From positions 62,001-126,000 of the forward strand of contig OZ287695.1 of assembly GCA_965649825.1 (NCBI GenBank): a stretch of 64,000 nt of DNA. Direction: 5' to 3'. A program made the translations under genes and the position numbers. Below are positions 1 to 9,351 of this stretch, one piece after another (positions within the stretch are counted from its first letter, which is position 1; every line of letters starts with the position of its first letter). Origin of the DNA: Penicillus capitatus. Lineage: Eukaryota > Chlorophyta. The notes beneath the pieces were generated by a model, which saw nothing but the letters and a program-made list of their open reading frames with translations, ran no database searches and was not told the origin of the DNA.

Positions 1-2443
1 GGCTCTCGTGGTCCGAGCTGATGATTTGGTTTGGAAGTCTCCTATACCTTTTTCCGATTTCGGCTCTCCGCCCTGTTTTACGGACTGCCCTTTCGATGCG
101 GCACAAGCGGAAATAAGGTCTTTACTTTCTCGTGGAATTATTCAAGAAGTGCCTCGTTTTGACAGAGGTTATTTTTCTCCTGTGGTTTTTCTACGCAAAC
201 CGGATGGTCGAGTACGAGTCGTGGTGAATTTTCAAAAGCTCAACAAATATTCTGAAGTGTGGAACTCTTATACGCCGGACACCCGAAATGCGGTCAGAGC
301 GGTGGACCCTTCCTGGCGTATGTTTACTGTCTTGGATCTCCGTGACGGGTATTTTCATATACCCGTTGACGCTTCTCTGAGTCGTCTGTTTTGTTTCTCT
401 TGTTTTGGTCGCCGTTACCGCTTTGTGACACTCCCTCAAGGTTGGGCATCGAGCGTCGGTTTTTTCAATGATAGGGTACGCCGCATTTTAGGCCACCTTC
501 CGGCCACGGCTTATTTTGATGATATCATTGTTGGTGGTCACGATCGTAAGTCGCACGATCGTAACTTGGAGGCAGTTTTGGCGGCACTTCAGTCGGCAGG
601 AATGCATGTGAACCCCAAAAAGGTACAATTCTGCAGACCCACGGTCAGTTTTTTGGGGTTTTCGCTTTCCGGGGATGCATTTCATCAACGTAACTACATC
701 TCTAAACAACTAAGTCAGTTGCCCCTGGTTCGTTCAAAGAAGGATTTGCAACGCATTCTTGGAATTTTTACTGCTTGTCGAGGTACTTGTCCTGGTTTGG
801 GTCTGGCAATAGCGCCCCTTTACTCGTTTTTACAAAATTCGGTCCGGAAGATTGATTGGCCTTCAGTGCAAAACCAAGTTCGGGCTGTTGCCGCTCACTT
901 ACTGAGGAACTCGTTATCTTTTCTGCGTTGTGTGGCGTCACCTGTTTTTCACATTGAAGTCGATTGGTCGGGAGCTGGGGCTGGATATCTCCTTTATGCC
1001 GGCCATAGATCGGAACGTCGTATTATTGCAACCAATTCTCGTGCTATACGTGGTTTCCCAGTTAGCTCTTTTTTAGGGGAATTAGATGCGATCGTCTGGT
1101 GTTTGCAAGATACGCTCCCACTTACTGTTGGCTGTCCGGTTCATGTTTATACGGACTCTTTGAGTGCCCTACAAAGGCTACGAGCTCACGATGTTTGGTA
1201 CAAATCGCGCACTGACCTCAGAATTGGCAGACGCCTTGGTTGGTTGTGGGAGAATTTTCCGCTTGATACTCGTTTGTTTTTACATTTCTTACCCTCTTCG
1301 GACAACTTTCTAGCCGATTGTCTATCACGATGGCCGACGTTAGCGCAACGGAAGGAAGTTGACCTGAATGCAATAAGGGGAGGAGATCAATACAATGAAC
1401 GTTTAAGGAGAATTTCAAAAGCACACGAAGGTCATTGGGGAACGAGGAAAACGATCTTGAACCTGAAGAGGGATGGTGGACCTTGTTGGAAAGGCATGGA
1501 GAGTGAAGTTCGTAATTTTGTCGAGAATTGTCGGAAATGTCAAATGTGGGGGCCTCCTCAACATAGAACAAGTTTGGGGGCGACACCAGTATCCAAAGTC
1601 GGGGAGGCTGTCGGAATAGATTTCGCCGGACCCCTACCAAGAGGGGATTTGGAAGGACCGAGATTCATCGTGCTCATGGTAGATTACCTTTCTCGGTGGA
1701 TCGAGGCATGGTCCTGTGAGAGCCCTAGCAGTGAAGCGGCCATAAGGGCGTTGAATAAATGGAAACAAAGAAACGGTAGAATCGAAATGCTTGTTTCTGA
1801 CAACGCACAGACATGGAATTCCAAGAGCGTAAAAAAATGGTGTGAGGAGAATGGAGTGAAGCAACGGCTGACGGCAAGCTACATGCCAAAATCAAATGGT
1901 ATGTGTGAGAGACAGATCGGAGTACTGAAGGGAAGATTAAAAAGAATGTGTGAGACGCCTGAGGACTGGTCGAAGATTCTATCGAGAGCTGTCAGAGTCA
2001 TAAATAATTCAGTGAACGAGACAACATTACACAGCGCCGCAGAGCTTAAGATGGGGTTGTCAAGAGACGGAAAGAGAGTTTCTCGAAGTGTACAAGAACA
2101 ATGGATTTCCGAAGCACAAGAAAGGACAAAGAAACAACAGTGGCAGTCGAACGAGACACGAAGGAGAAAATATGGAAACCGTAAAATCATCAGGATGGGT
2201 GATCATGTGTTAAGGCCAAGATCTAGATCAGATACAGCTACATTAACCCCACCATGGGATGAAGAGCCATGTGTAGTGGTAGATGCCATTGGCAATCACA
2301 TGTGGCTGGTAGAGGGACTCCTATTTGGAACCGTTTCAAGAGTGCATGACGATCAACTAAGACACATCCCGCGTCAGACCACAGCGCAGCTGGAAGCGTG
2401 TCGAGATGGGATGATGAAGGCAAGTAATGAAGATCATTACTGA
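1..2443 (+). mobile_element. LTR retrotransposon (Ty3/gypsy-like), 3' part
   Basis: The left edge lies inside a retrotransposon. The visible part is an uninterrupted pol frame in the order reverse transcriptase, RNase H, integrase, which is the Ty3/gypsy order (Copia elements put integrase first). Gag, protease, primer-binding site and the 5' LTR would lie left of the window. The right end is not certain: the coding frame stops at 2443 and the 3' LTR should follow, but with only one LTR in view its limits cannot be read. The absence of stops or frameshifts over 2.4 kb suggests recent activity. Confidence 0.85.
2..2443 (+). CDS. retrotransposon Pol polyprotein (RT, RNase H, integrase), 5' partial
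   Basis: The frame is open to the left edge, so the start is outside; the first listed valine/GTG codon at 8 is not a real start. The reverse transcriptase palm has the box YFDD (nt 511-522), preceded by a typical VLDLRDGYFHIP segment. RNase H follows with the acidic residues in VDWSGAG, GELDAI, YTDS and LADCLSRW. The integrase begins with an HHCC zinc finger (H-x3-H near nt 1420-1435, C-x2-C in ENCRKCQ) and has a DDE core: D in GIDFAG, D in VSDNA, E in MCERQIG. After the core is a basic tail with a weak SH3-like segment. All catalytic residues are present. The product would make cDNA from the element RNA and insert it into nuclear DNA. No chromodomain was recognised. Confidence 0.9.
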   Translation, partial: ALVVRADDLVWKSPIPFSDFGSPPCFTDCPFDAAQAEIRSLLSRGIIQEVPRFDRGYFSPVVFLRKPDGRVRVVVNFQKLNKYSEVWNSYTPDTRNAVRAVDPSWRMFTVLDLRDGYFHIPVDASLSRLFCFSCFGRRYRFVTLPQGWASSVGFFNDRVRRILGHLPATAYFDDIIVGGHDRKSHDRNLEAVLAALQSAGMHVNPKKVQFCRPTVSFLGFSLSGDAFHQRNYISKQLSQLPLVRSKKDLQRILGIFTACRGTCPGLGLAIAPLYSFLQNSVRKIDWPSVQNQVRAVAAHLLRNSLSFLRCVASPVFHIEVDWSGAGAGYLLYAGHRSERRIIATNSRAIRGFPVSSFLGELDAIVWCLQDTLPLTVGCPVHVYTDSLSALQRLRAHDVWYKSRTDLRIGRRLGWLWENFPLDTRLFLHFLPSSDNFLADCLSRWPTLAQRKEVDLNAIRGGDQYNERLRRISKAHEGHWGTRKTILNLKRDGGPCWKGMESEVRNFVENCRKCQMWGPPQHRTSLGATPVSKVGEAVGIDFAGPLPRGDLEGPRFIVLMVDYLSRWIEAWSCESPSSEAAIRALNKWKQRNGRIEMLVSDNAQTWNSKSVKKWCEENGVKQRLTASYMPKSNGMCERQIGVLKGRLKRMCETPEDWSKILSRAVRVINNSVNETTLHSAAELKMGLSRDGKRVSRSVQEQWISEAQERTKKQQWQSNETRRRKYGNRKIIRMGDHVLRPRSRSDTATLTPPWDEEPCVVVDAIGNHMWLVEGLLFGTVSRVHDDQLRHIPRQTTAQLEACRDGMMKASNEDHY

Positions 2444-3943
2444 ACATCGTCCCGTGCTCAGCACGGTGGTAACATCACATCATGCGTATAAGTAAAAAGA
2501 GATTCGATTAGATTTGTAACTTCTGCGCACGAACTTTCTTTTAAGAACTTTACTGCGTCTTCTGAAGCAACGTTTAACAACGGCATCGATCAGTTAGAGG
2601 ACTACTGCGAGACGAAGCAGGCATCACTGATAAGACATATCATCTTTCAGTCGGTCGTGGTCATGGCAATTGTCGTGCAGAAAACGAACAACTGAATAAG
2701 ATATTCATCGAAACGCGATCGGAGCGCGCTGTGCGTTTCTTCTGCTCGCCATCTAGATTCGACCGCTAGGACGCACGCCATTCCGAAAACACTAAGGGCT
2801 TCAGCGTTTGATGCTTTGTGCTTTCGAAGCCGGAATGTAAAACGAGGCGTCGACCTTGACGATAAAAGAGAGAGTTCTTTGCGTTCTCGACGGTTATAGT
2901 AGATTTTAAGAATCTTGTCGTCCGGTGTAGCATTCATTGCAACACATAGTTGATTTGCCCCACCCGGACTTCTTGACTTCTTAACACAGGAGAAGCTTCT
3001 GACGACGACAACCTTCTCCTATCCGCTGTCCATTGCTTGCCTGTTCCGATTAGATAGAGGCCTTTCTAGCAACACTCCATCTGACACAATTTTCGCGACG
3101 CTCAATCAATTGCTCTTGCTTGTTTTACTGAACTCTGGAAAACTTCATCGTCTTTGACGCACATAGCTACCAGCTAGTACCTGGAGATTGGTCATTGCGG
3201 CTCTTGTCCGCGGGGCCATCCTGTTTGAAAAGGATACAGATCCACTTCTCTCACTTCCACTGTCGGTTGAAATCCGCTTCGACTCTACATTCTGAGTTCT
3301 TCAAGGCCATACACGATTTTGTCCTTGACGTTTCGCGAAACACGGTTCGCAAGCACAGGTAGGTATCATTTATGTACACCGCTCGATTCAATTGAATCTT
3401 CGAGGAGAAACTATGCACAACGAAGGAACAGGCGATGATGGAACGGGCAGCAGAACGAGCGATTGAAGCGCGAATCGGGATTCTAAGCGGAACAATGAAA
3501 GTCCTACCATGCTCCTGATACTTTCGTTTCTCTGTTTTTCATAGATTTCTCGTGCAGCACAATCTAAGTGGACACGTGTCTACCTGTCTTGCAGGCAAGA
3601 GCTGCCACCAGCCAGAAAGGAAACCATTCGCGGATGAGGCACGCGAAGAAGAAGAAGATTACGCACGATCTCCAGCCATGCTATTCATAGTCGACTACCC
3701 TGTCACATGTGTAAGCAAACCGAACCATTTGTTACATGTTTATATCGCTCACGGCAGTATTGAAGATCCCAGACGCACTTTGACTGCAAATGTTATTCGC
3801 AACTAAAAATGCAACGCTCAAGTACCCAGTCAACACCGAATTTTTATCGACGTTGTCGTATTTCGAATCATTACCTTCAAATCTGCTCACGCACACACAA
3901 GCGTGTAGCATTAAGGGCTCCGTCGGCTGAACGGTTCTTTTAC
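2444..3943. other. 1.5 kb without a recognisable gene; possible 3' LTR
   Basis: Only short open frames occur here (up to 96 codons) and none resembles a protein. Just after the pol stop is a perfect small inverted repeat (CCGTGCT-C-AGCACGG, about 2452-2466). A TGTAAC sequence at about 2514 could start an LTR, since LTRs begin with TG, but no clear polypurine tract sits next to it. The right part, up to the last exon of the minus-strand receptor-like gene at 3944, looks non-coding. A 3' LTR somewhere here is inferred from its position after pol, not shown. Confidence 0.4.
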
Positions 3944-6283
3944 CTTTTGACTGTTGCTTCTTCTTCTTCGTTGTATCCGATATGCAGACTTGACAGCTTG
4001 CTACTGGTGTTCTTCTTGTAGGCTCCGTACGTGACCACTGGTATTCCTGGAAGAACGGGGATGTCGCAAAAGGTGCAATGAGTGAACTCGACCTGTCTTT
4101 TTGAGTTGATCAATACGGTCGAGGAAACTGCTGTCGCCGAATGACTCTACTGTGGAGATCCCAATTCCATCTGCGGACCTCAGCTGTCCCAGCAAAACGG
4201 ATCCTTGTCGGACAGCATCCGAAACGTCCGGATGGTGGTAGAAACGAAGATGGACCTGCAAACACTCTTCAGCATCGCTTCCGCGTCTCGCGCATGGCGC
4301 ACGTTCATGTCTCTGGCTGCATTCCTCAAGCCCTTCTTGAGGCCACTGATCGCCTCCCTCGGATGCTTCCCGAACAGAAAGAACTTGAACGTCTGTCCGT
4401 GGACGCGTCTACCGTCGCGCCGAGAGCAGGGATCCGACAGAAGCCTCGTGGCTTCCTCCGGAGATTTCACGACTCTGGATGCTGTTTAAGCATACTGCTG
4501 GTTGGGTAACGGCATTCGCTGTCAAGTCCTACCTGTCAAAGAAGCACTTTGAAGTGCTTTCGGTGGCATTGTGTACCCCAGAGATTCCAACGTCATCAGG
4601 GTCGTCCCTAGGTAGCCTTTCAGATGCTCTTGTGGATCGATCGTGAACTGAACTTCCTTCTTCTTCATTGCCTGTCAACGGAGATGAGAACAGTCGTCGA
4701 AGGACAACACTCCACGGACCTGAAGGATCCTTCGATCTATCCCATGCGTGCCGTAGTAGATGCAATGCGCCAGCGGATCTGGCTTTCCGCGGGGACAGAG
4801 CCGGTTGAGCGACTTCAAAATCTGGTGCACGAGGCTGAACGCACGAGCGTCGGCCATGAAAAGACCATTTATTTCTTTGTCGTCTAGGATGATGGGTATG
4901 AGTTTGGACTTCAGTTCACTTTGCATCTGGAACACAGCAACGGTCAGGAGAACCAGACGCGGGTGCGGTTTGACCGTCGTCTTCAAGTTCAAGTCGTAGG
5001 TGTCGTTGCCGAACGCGTCCTGAAACCCTCTGCAGCGATGCATGCTGTCCAGGTTGTCGTGGTAACTCAAGCACAAGGCGGTCTGCAGGCGAAAGAACAG
5101 TCAGTGCGTTGGGTGATCATCTCTGCAGAGAACCGACTGCGGCAATCACCTTCATTCCTGCTTCTTGCATCACGTTCCCAGCCAGTCTACCAACATTCGT
5201 CTCTTCGTCGCCAACATGGGCCAGCGTTTTCAGATCGATCGTCCTATAGGCCTCGAGTGAGCCCAACATCATCACCGGGTTTTCTTCGTGCGCCTTCTTC
5301 ACGGCATCCACATAACTGGGATCGTCAAAGCCTGATATCATCAGACCGTCATACAGCGCGTCTTGAGCTTCGAAAATGTTGTCGATAGCCTGTGAGATGT
5401 CATCTGTCCTGTCGATACTCACGTTCACTCTGTCACACCAGGACACTTCATGTTGCACGACGCGGCCAATACTGGATGGCGACCTTAGAAAAGATGCAGC
5501 GTCCCGCACACCTCTGTCGAACTCCCAATCAAATGTTCTAGAGACATCTTCGAAGACCAAAACTTTAAAGAACTTTTCACGGAAGGGATAAAAAACTGGG
5601 GGTGTTGAATACAGATGGGCAGAGGTCAGGTGAAAGGAGGGCGGCAAAAACTGCGATAACACGGAAAGCATGAGCCCCACATCCAAGACCAACAAGACCA
5701 GACAACTGGCGAGCAAACACATCCAACTACACCCTATCCTCCCCACAGACTTCTACACAAGGCAATCGACATCGGCCGACAGAGAAAACGGCGCAACTGT
5801 TTGGGAGATGGTCGAGTCCACGGAGTCTCGGCCTCGAGCAGCAACTGGGTGTTCTGGTCGTGGATCTGTGTCCACAAATGGGGTCTCCGCGGCGATGGGT
5901 TGACTCTTCTCCAGCCAGGATCGAACGAAACCCGTCCCGCTCGAAACCGAAGGCATCAGGTCTTGATTCTCAGCCGGTACGTCCACGCCAAACCATTTCT
6001 GAGTCATGCTCCTTGTTATGGATTCTGCCATGTCCTGGTCCAGCGACAGGTCCGAAGGGCTTACGTCGGCGCTCCGAAAGGTGAGGGATGCGAGACGGCC
6101 GCGCCGTCGTCGAGCGTGCACAGCGAACGGATGGTGTACTCCCTCCACCGACGACATCGCACGGTCAGTCGTTCTGAGGCTCGTGCCCGAACGCTCGACA
6201 CTTTCTGAAGAGACGAGTTCTTTCTGCTCTTCCGCGGTCGGCTTCTGCTGACGGCGTCGCAAAAAGTTCTTTGCCCGAATCAT
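3944..6283 (-). CDS. type II membrane protein with two tandem periplasmic-binding-protein-like domains, 3' truncated
   Basis: Eight exons can be joined: 6283-5798, 5752-5150, 5082-4975, 4926-4720, 4671-4533, 4481-4264, 4183-4093, 4046-3944. All introns are 41-80 nt with GT-AG ends. The product (about 650 residues so far) has a polar basic N-terminal region of about 165 residues, one membrane helix (LLASCLVLLVLDVGLML) and then a large outside or lumenal part. Domain 1 resembles sugar-binding Peripla_BP_4/RbsB-type proteins: DGLMISGFDDPSYVDAVKKA, VGDEETNVGRLAG, and the late VQFTIDPQEHLKGYL motif. Domain 2 starts afresh (FKFFLFGKHPREAISGLKKG) and reaches SADGIGIS, GIPVVTYGA and LHIGYNEEEEA, then stops half-way. 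The last exon ends in a good donor (GTAAAAG) but no further exon is visible before the retroelement. A role in sensing a small ligand is inferred from the fold only. Confidence 0.65.
4927..4974 (-). other. 48-nt in-phase intron without a stop codon
   Basis: Between two binding-protein exons a GT...CAG stretch of 48 nt is a multiple of three and has no stop, so an ORF reader runs through it. Its ends are the donor GTCAAACC and a pyrimidine-rich acceptor TGTGTTCCAG. Removing it joins the two halves of the fold. If retained, it would add 16 residues. Confidence 0.5.
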
Positions 6284-6964
6284 TTTCAGCGACTCACTCG
6301 ATGATCGTATGAGATGTTACAGCATGTCCTGTCACTATGGAAAAACAAGTCAGTCCGGAAGCTCGCTTGAAGCCAGCACGTAACTGATGGCACGTTCAAC
6401 AGGTTGGACCTTGCAGACAGAGCACCCTGTTTGGAGCTCCCTTCTCTCAACAGCGCGAAGAAAGAGGACCGGTGCAGGTCGGCGCGTCCATCAGGCTACC
6501 CAGCACCTCTATCATAACCAGAGAGTCTACGCAGCATGGATGGATCGCCTCCGGGAAGAACGAAGGTGGTGCTTCTTAAGCACTGTGCGCAGTGAGAATC
6601 TTGACGAGGGGACACGGGTTCAGAGCCACGCTTGAGAAGTCCGGGGGGGGGGCTGTCCATTCGTGCGACGCGCAAGAACTGGTACCAGACTGAGCGAAGC
6701 ATCTTGTGTCCCTCGAACTTCGACCTTCTTGGAGTGATCTCTCCGGTTCTGGAGAGAGTCGGTCATTGCGCAAGATCGTCTGCACAAGATTCGGCGAGTG
6801 GTCCTCGGCTTGAGCCTTTTCTCGCAGTTCTCGTCCTATCTGCCTTGGCGCTTCAGCCACACCGTCCCCGTGTCCGGTCAGATCATCATCGAGCAGCTGC
6901 GCGCAGAATGACCAATCGTGTTGCCGTAGAATGATCGTACTCGTCGCGTCTTCCTTCCGCCGCG
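6284..6964. other. 680 bp divergent intergenic region
   Basis: This stretch lies between the divergent starts of the binding-protein-like gene (6283, minus) and the conserved membrane protein (6965, plus), so it should hold both promoters. It contains a run of ten G residues (6643-6652). Overlapping open frames of 68-166 codons exist on both strands, but none has recognisable protein character. No gene is called. Confidence 0.4.
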
Positions 6965-7717
6965 ATGTATGCGTTTCTCGCCGTCTTGCTTCTCTGTCCG
7001 TGCGCCTCAGCCAATTTTCATGCAGGCGACTTCGTACAGATGTCTCGAAGGGGACAGTTTCGGCAGCAGAGAACAACGTGGCACGATTTGCAAGGACGTC
7101 ACTGTCCGCGTTTCAACGTCGACACCAGAGTCGCCATTCCGATTCACAAACCCAAAGATTACGACGAACTGGACGAATACAAGATGCAGCTCTCCTTGGA
7201 TCACGGGCGTCTCTTCTCTGCCTGGGTGACCATTCTCGCCAAACCCGATGCGCCCGGAGCTGGAATTGACCTCTTTCACGCACATCGGCTGACCGACGAC
7301 GTGCTGATCCCTTACGTTCACGTCCAACTGTGGAAGAGAGAAGACACGCTGCTGAAGATGAGAGTCGACAGCCGTCGGCTGCCGGAAGCATACATGAAAG
7401 AGCATCCAGAGATCGTGGCAGAGTACAGGAACAGAGATCACTGGCCGAAACACGTCTTAGTCACGTACCATCTGCAAATCCACAGGCTCCCTCCGGATGC
7501 ATTTGCTCACAGATACGAGTGGAGATCGCTGGACGAAGTGGATGCGGAGCGGGGACTGTTGGTCCTCATCTACGGCGGCGTTGCCATCATCATGGTGATG
7601 ATGGTGGGCGTGGCGCTGACAGCTCGCGATAAAATCGCCGAGTTCTTCTCGGAATTGACAACAGAGGGTCTGCAAACAACGACCTCGGCGACAAAAGAAG
7701 AGGGCAAAGCCCAGTGA
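6965..7717 (+). CDS. conserved single-pass type I membrane protein of unknown function
   Basis: The frame of 250 codons appears intronless. The N-terminus is a signal peptide (MYAFLAVLLLCPCASA), followed by a conserved-looking lumenal segment (GDFVQMSRRGQF, then WHDLQGRHCPRF and IPIHKPKDYDELDEYK) and a WPKHVLVTYHLQ segment. One membrane helix lies near residues 198-218, and a short charged tail faces the cytosol. From memory this resembles an uncharacterised plant and algal family of ER-type membrane proteins (Arabidopsis At3g44150-like); I could not test it. It ends tail-to-tail with the next minus-strand gene, 8 bp away. The last 101 bp lie in the inverted repeat, so a second copy of at least its 3' end sits at the right edge of the window. 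Confidence 0.7.
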   Translation: MYAFLAVLLLCPCASANFHAGDFVQMSRRGQFRQQRTTWHDLQGRHCPRFNVDTRVAIPIHKPKDYDELDEYKMQLSLDHGRLFSAWVTILAKPDAPGAGIDLFHAHRLTDDVLIPYVHVQLWKREDTLLKMRVDSRRLPEAYMKEHPEIVAEYRNRDHWPKHVLVTYHLQIHRLPPDAFAHRYEWRSLDEVDAERGLLVLIYGGVAIIMVMMVGVALTARDKIAEFFSELTTEGLQTTTSATKEEGKAQ

Positions 7718-7724
7718 CGACGGA

Positions 7725-9258
7725 TCATGTTCTGCTTAAGAGCGAGGAGATCATTTCGTCCTTCGTCTTCCTGTATCTCTGACAGTAGACCTCTTCGAGA
7801 GGGACCCTGGGATCCCCATACTTTGCAGAGTTTGTAATCTGAGGCAATTTCTGCAGCAGCGTCCTAAAGCAGGATGCGTACAGGAGCAGACGTTCCAGTA
7901 CCGCCAGACCTGCGTGCAGAGAGAGACATTGCTCGTGCGCGGATCCAGTCGCTTTGTTCACCGGGTACACTCTTCTCGCGTTTGTCTGCGCTGAGGTGGA
8001 TGTACCTCTCGAGCTCCTTCCGCCAGTACCATTCCATCGCCTCATTCAGCAGGGTTTCCATATCTTGAAACACCTGCAGACGCATGAAATGAGATTCGCA
8101 GCATCGCTCTGAGGAATACACCTTCGCAGCCGGTCTGCTGTAGATCGAGGGATGGACACCGGCAGTCCTCTACACACAGCACGCCAGTCTGCAAGAACGT
8201 CCAGAGCATCCATCGGGCTAAGCACTCGCGACTTTGGGTGTGAGAAGGAAGGTTGAACGTGAACGCGCTTGGGAGTCGCAGTCCCTCTGTCGTTCAGCTC
8301 GACGTACACGACGAACGAATCATGCCTCATGCAAACCTAACACGAAGGCAAGGGATCCATCTCACAGCACAGTCGTGGTGAACACGGCACGAATTGGGCG
8401 AGAGACACCGAGATGGTATCTGTGCAGAACGCTGTCTGAAAAGAACACTTCACGGCAGCGATCTCGGCTATCCGGTTTGTAATGCTGCGGATGTCATTGT
8501 TGTGCATCTCATCTAAACCACAGGCAGGGTGCTCTGAAGGGCAACCGAACGTTCATGCTCACCGGCCGCAAGATTTTGAAACAGTTTGGCCTTTGCCTCT
8601 CTGACGCGTTCGTTTCTGAGCGACCTCAGGTCCGCGTCCAATTTTCGAGTGCATCGGCCGAACTGGGAGCTCTCGGGGGATGCAGGCAACTTGTCTTCCT
8701 CGTTCTCGGAGTCTCCCAGTCTCGGAGCAAAATCCAGTGCGTCAGCTGGGTCCATCTGGAGGGCACACGATGTGGTCCCAGAAGGAGTGCCGGTTGTCTT
8801 GCCCTGTCGTCTTCAGATCCGCCAGACACTTGCATCAATGCCGCCTCGATCTGAAAGATTCGTTCGAGCGGCTTCTCGAGTTCTGCCAGGATTTCTTCCG
8901 CTCTCTAGTGGGAATGCAATGGAATGCACGAGCATCGATCGAGCTGCGGAAGAACACCTTGGTGATGCTCTTGGCGGCATCGGATGTTGGAGGACTGGAA
9001 GCCACCGTCTCCGACAGATGCTTTGCAGAATTCCGAAAGTCGATGAGCTGCAGTCGAACATCCCGTCAGCCGTCTCATCTCGACGACAGGCACCTTCTCG
9101 GATGTCTTTCGAATCAGCGACAGCCCTTCGTCGACGGGAACGGATGGCACGGGGCCTGAGGACAGCCATGTCGATCACAGGCTGCGCAGGGCATACGGAA
9201 AACTCTTGGTTCTCTGCGCGGGCCGTCTGTCCGCCGTGCGATCGCGTGTACGCTTCAT
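7725..9258 (-). CDS. unknown multi-exon protein, polar and helical (copy 1)
   Basis: I do not recognise this protein. A consistent model starts at 9258 with MKRTRDRTADRRPAQRTK and uses about eight short exons joined through introns of 46-75 nt. Exon segments include VPVDEGLSLIRKTSEK, LIDFRNSAKHLSETVASS, AEEILAELEKPLERIFQIEA, KLDADLRSLRNERVREAKAK, HNNDIRSITNRIAEIAAVK, MRHDSFVVYVELND and METLLNEAMEWYWRKELERY, ending ...EMISSLLSRT. The product is mostly charged helix, possibly coiled coil, with a basic N-terminus. One junction (near 8050-8170) is uncertain. The same exons are intact in the second copy. A 2-bp length difference between copies falls in the pyrimidine tract of the last intron (near 7918), so it does not shift the protein, which supports the intron call. 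Confidence 0.55.
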
Positions 9259-9351
9259 GCTGAGTCAAGATGTGACCTCTTGGGAATGGGGAAGAGGTGA
9301 CGAAACACGTAACTGCGTGCGTGTCGTCGAATCGCATCGTCTGCCATTAGA

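Noticed and set aside
2452-2466. Small perfect hairpin after the pol stop as a transcription terminator
   Set aside because: A 7-bp stem with no T-run in a eukaryotic element; there is no basis to assign a function.
3944-6283. Bacterial contamination as the source of the periplasmic-binding-protein-like gene
   Set aside because: Its coding frame is split by at least seven regular short introns and it sits between a retrotransposon and other spliced genes.
6576-7076. 166-codon minus-strand frame overlapping the start of the conserved membrane protein
   Set aside because: No domain, and it overlaps a better-supported gene on the other strand.
8813-9337. 174-codon minus-strand open frame, repeated at 62282-62806
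   Set aside because: It reads through several introns and wrong frames of the unknown multi-exon gene; the spliced frame is more protein-like.
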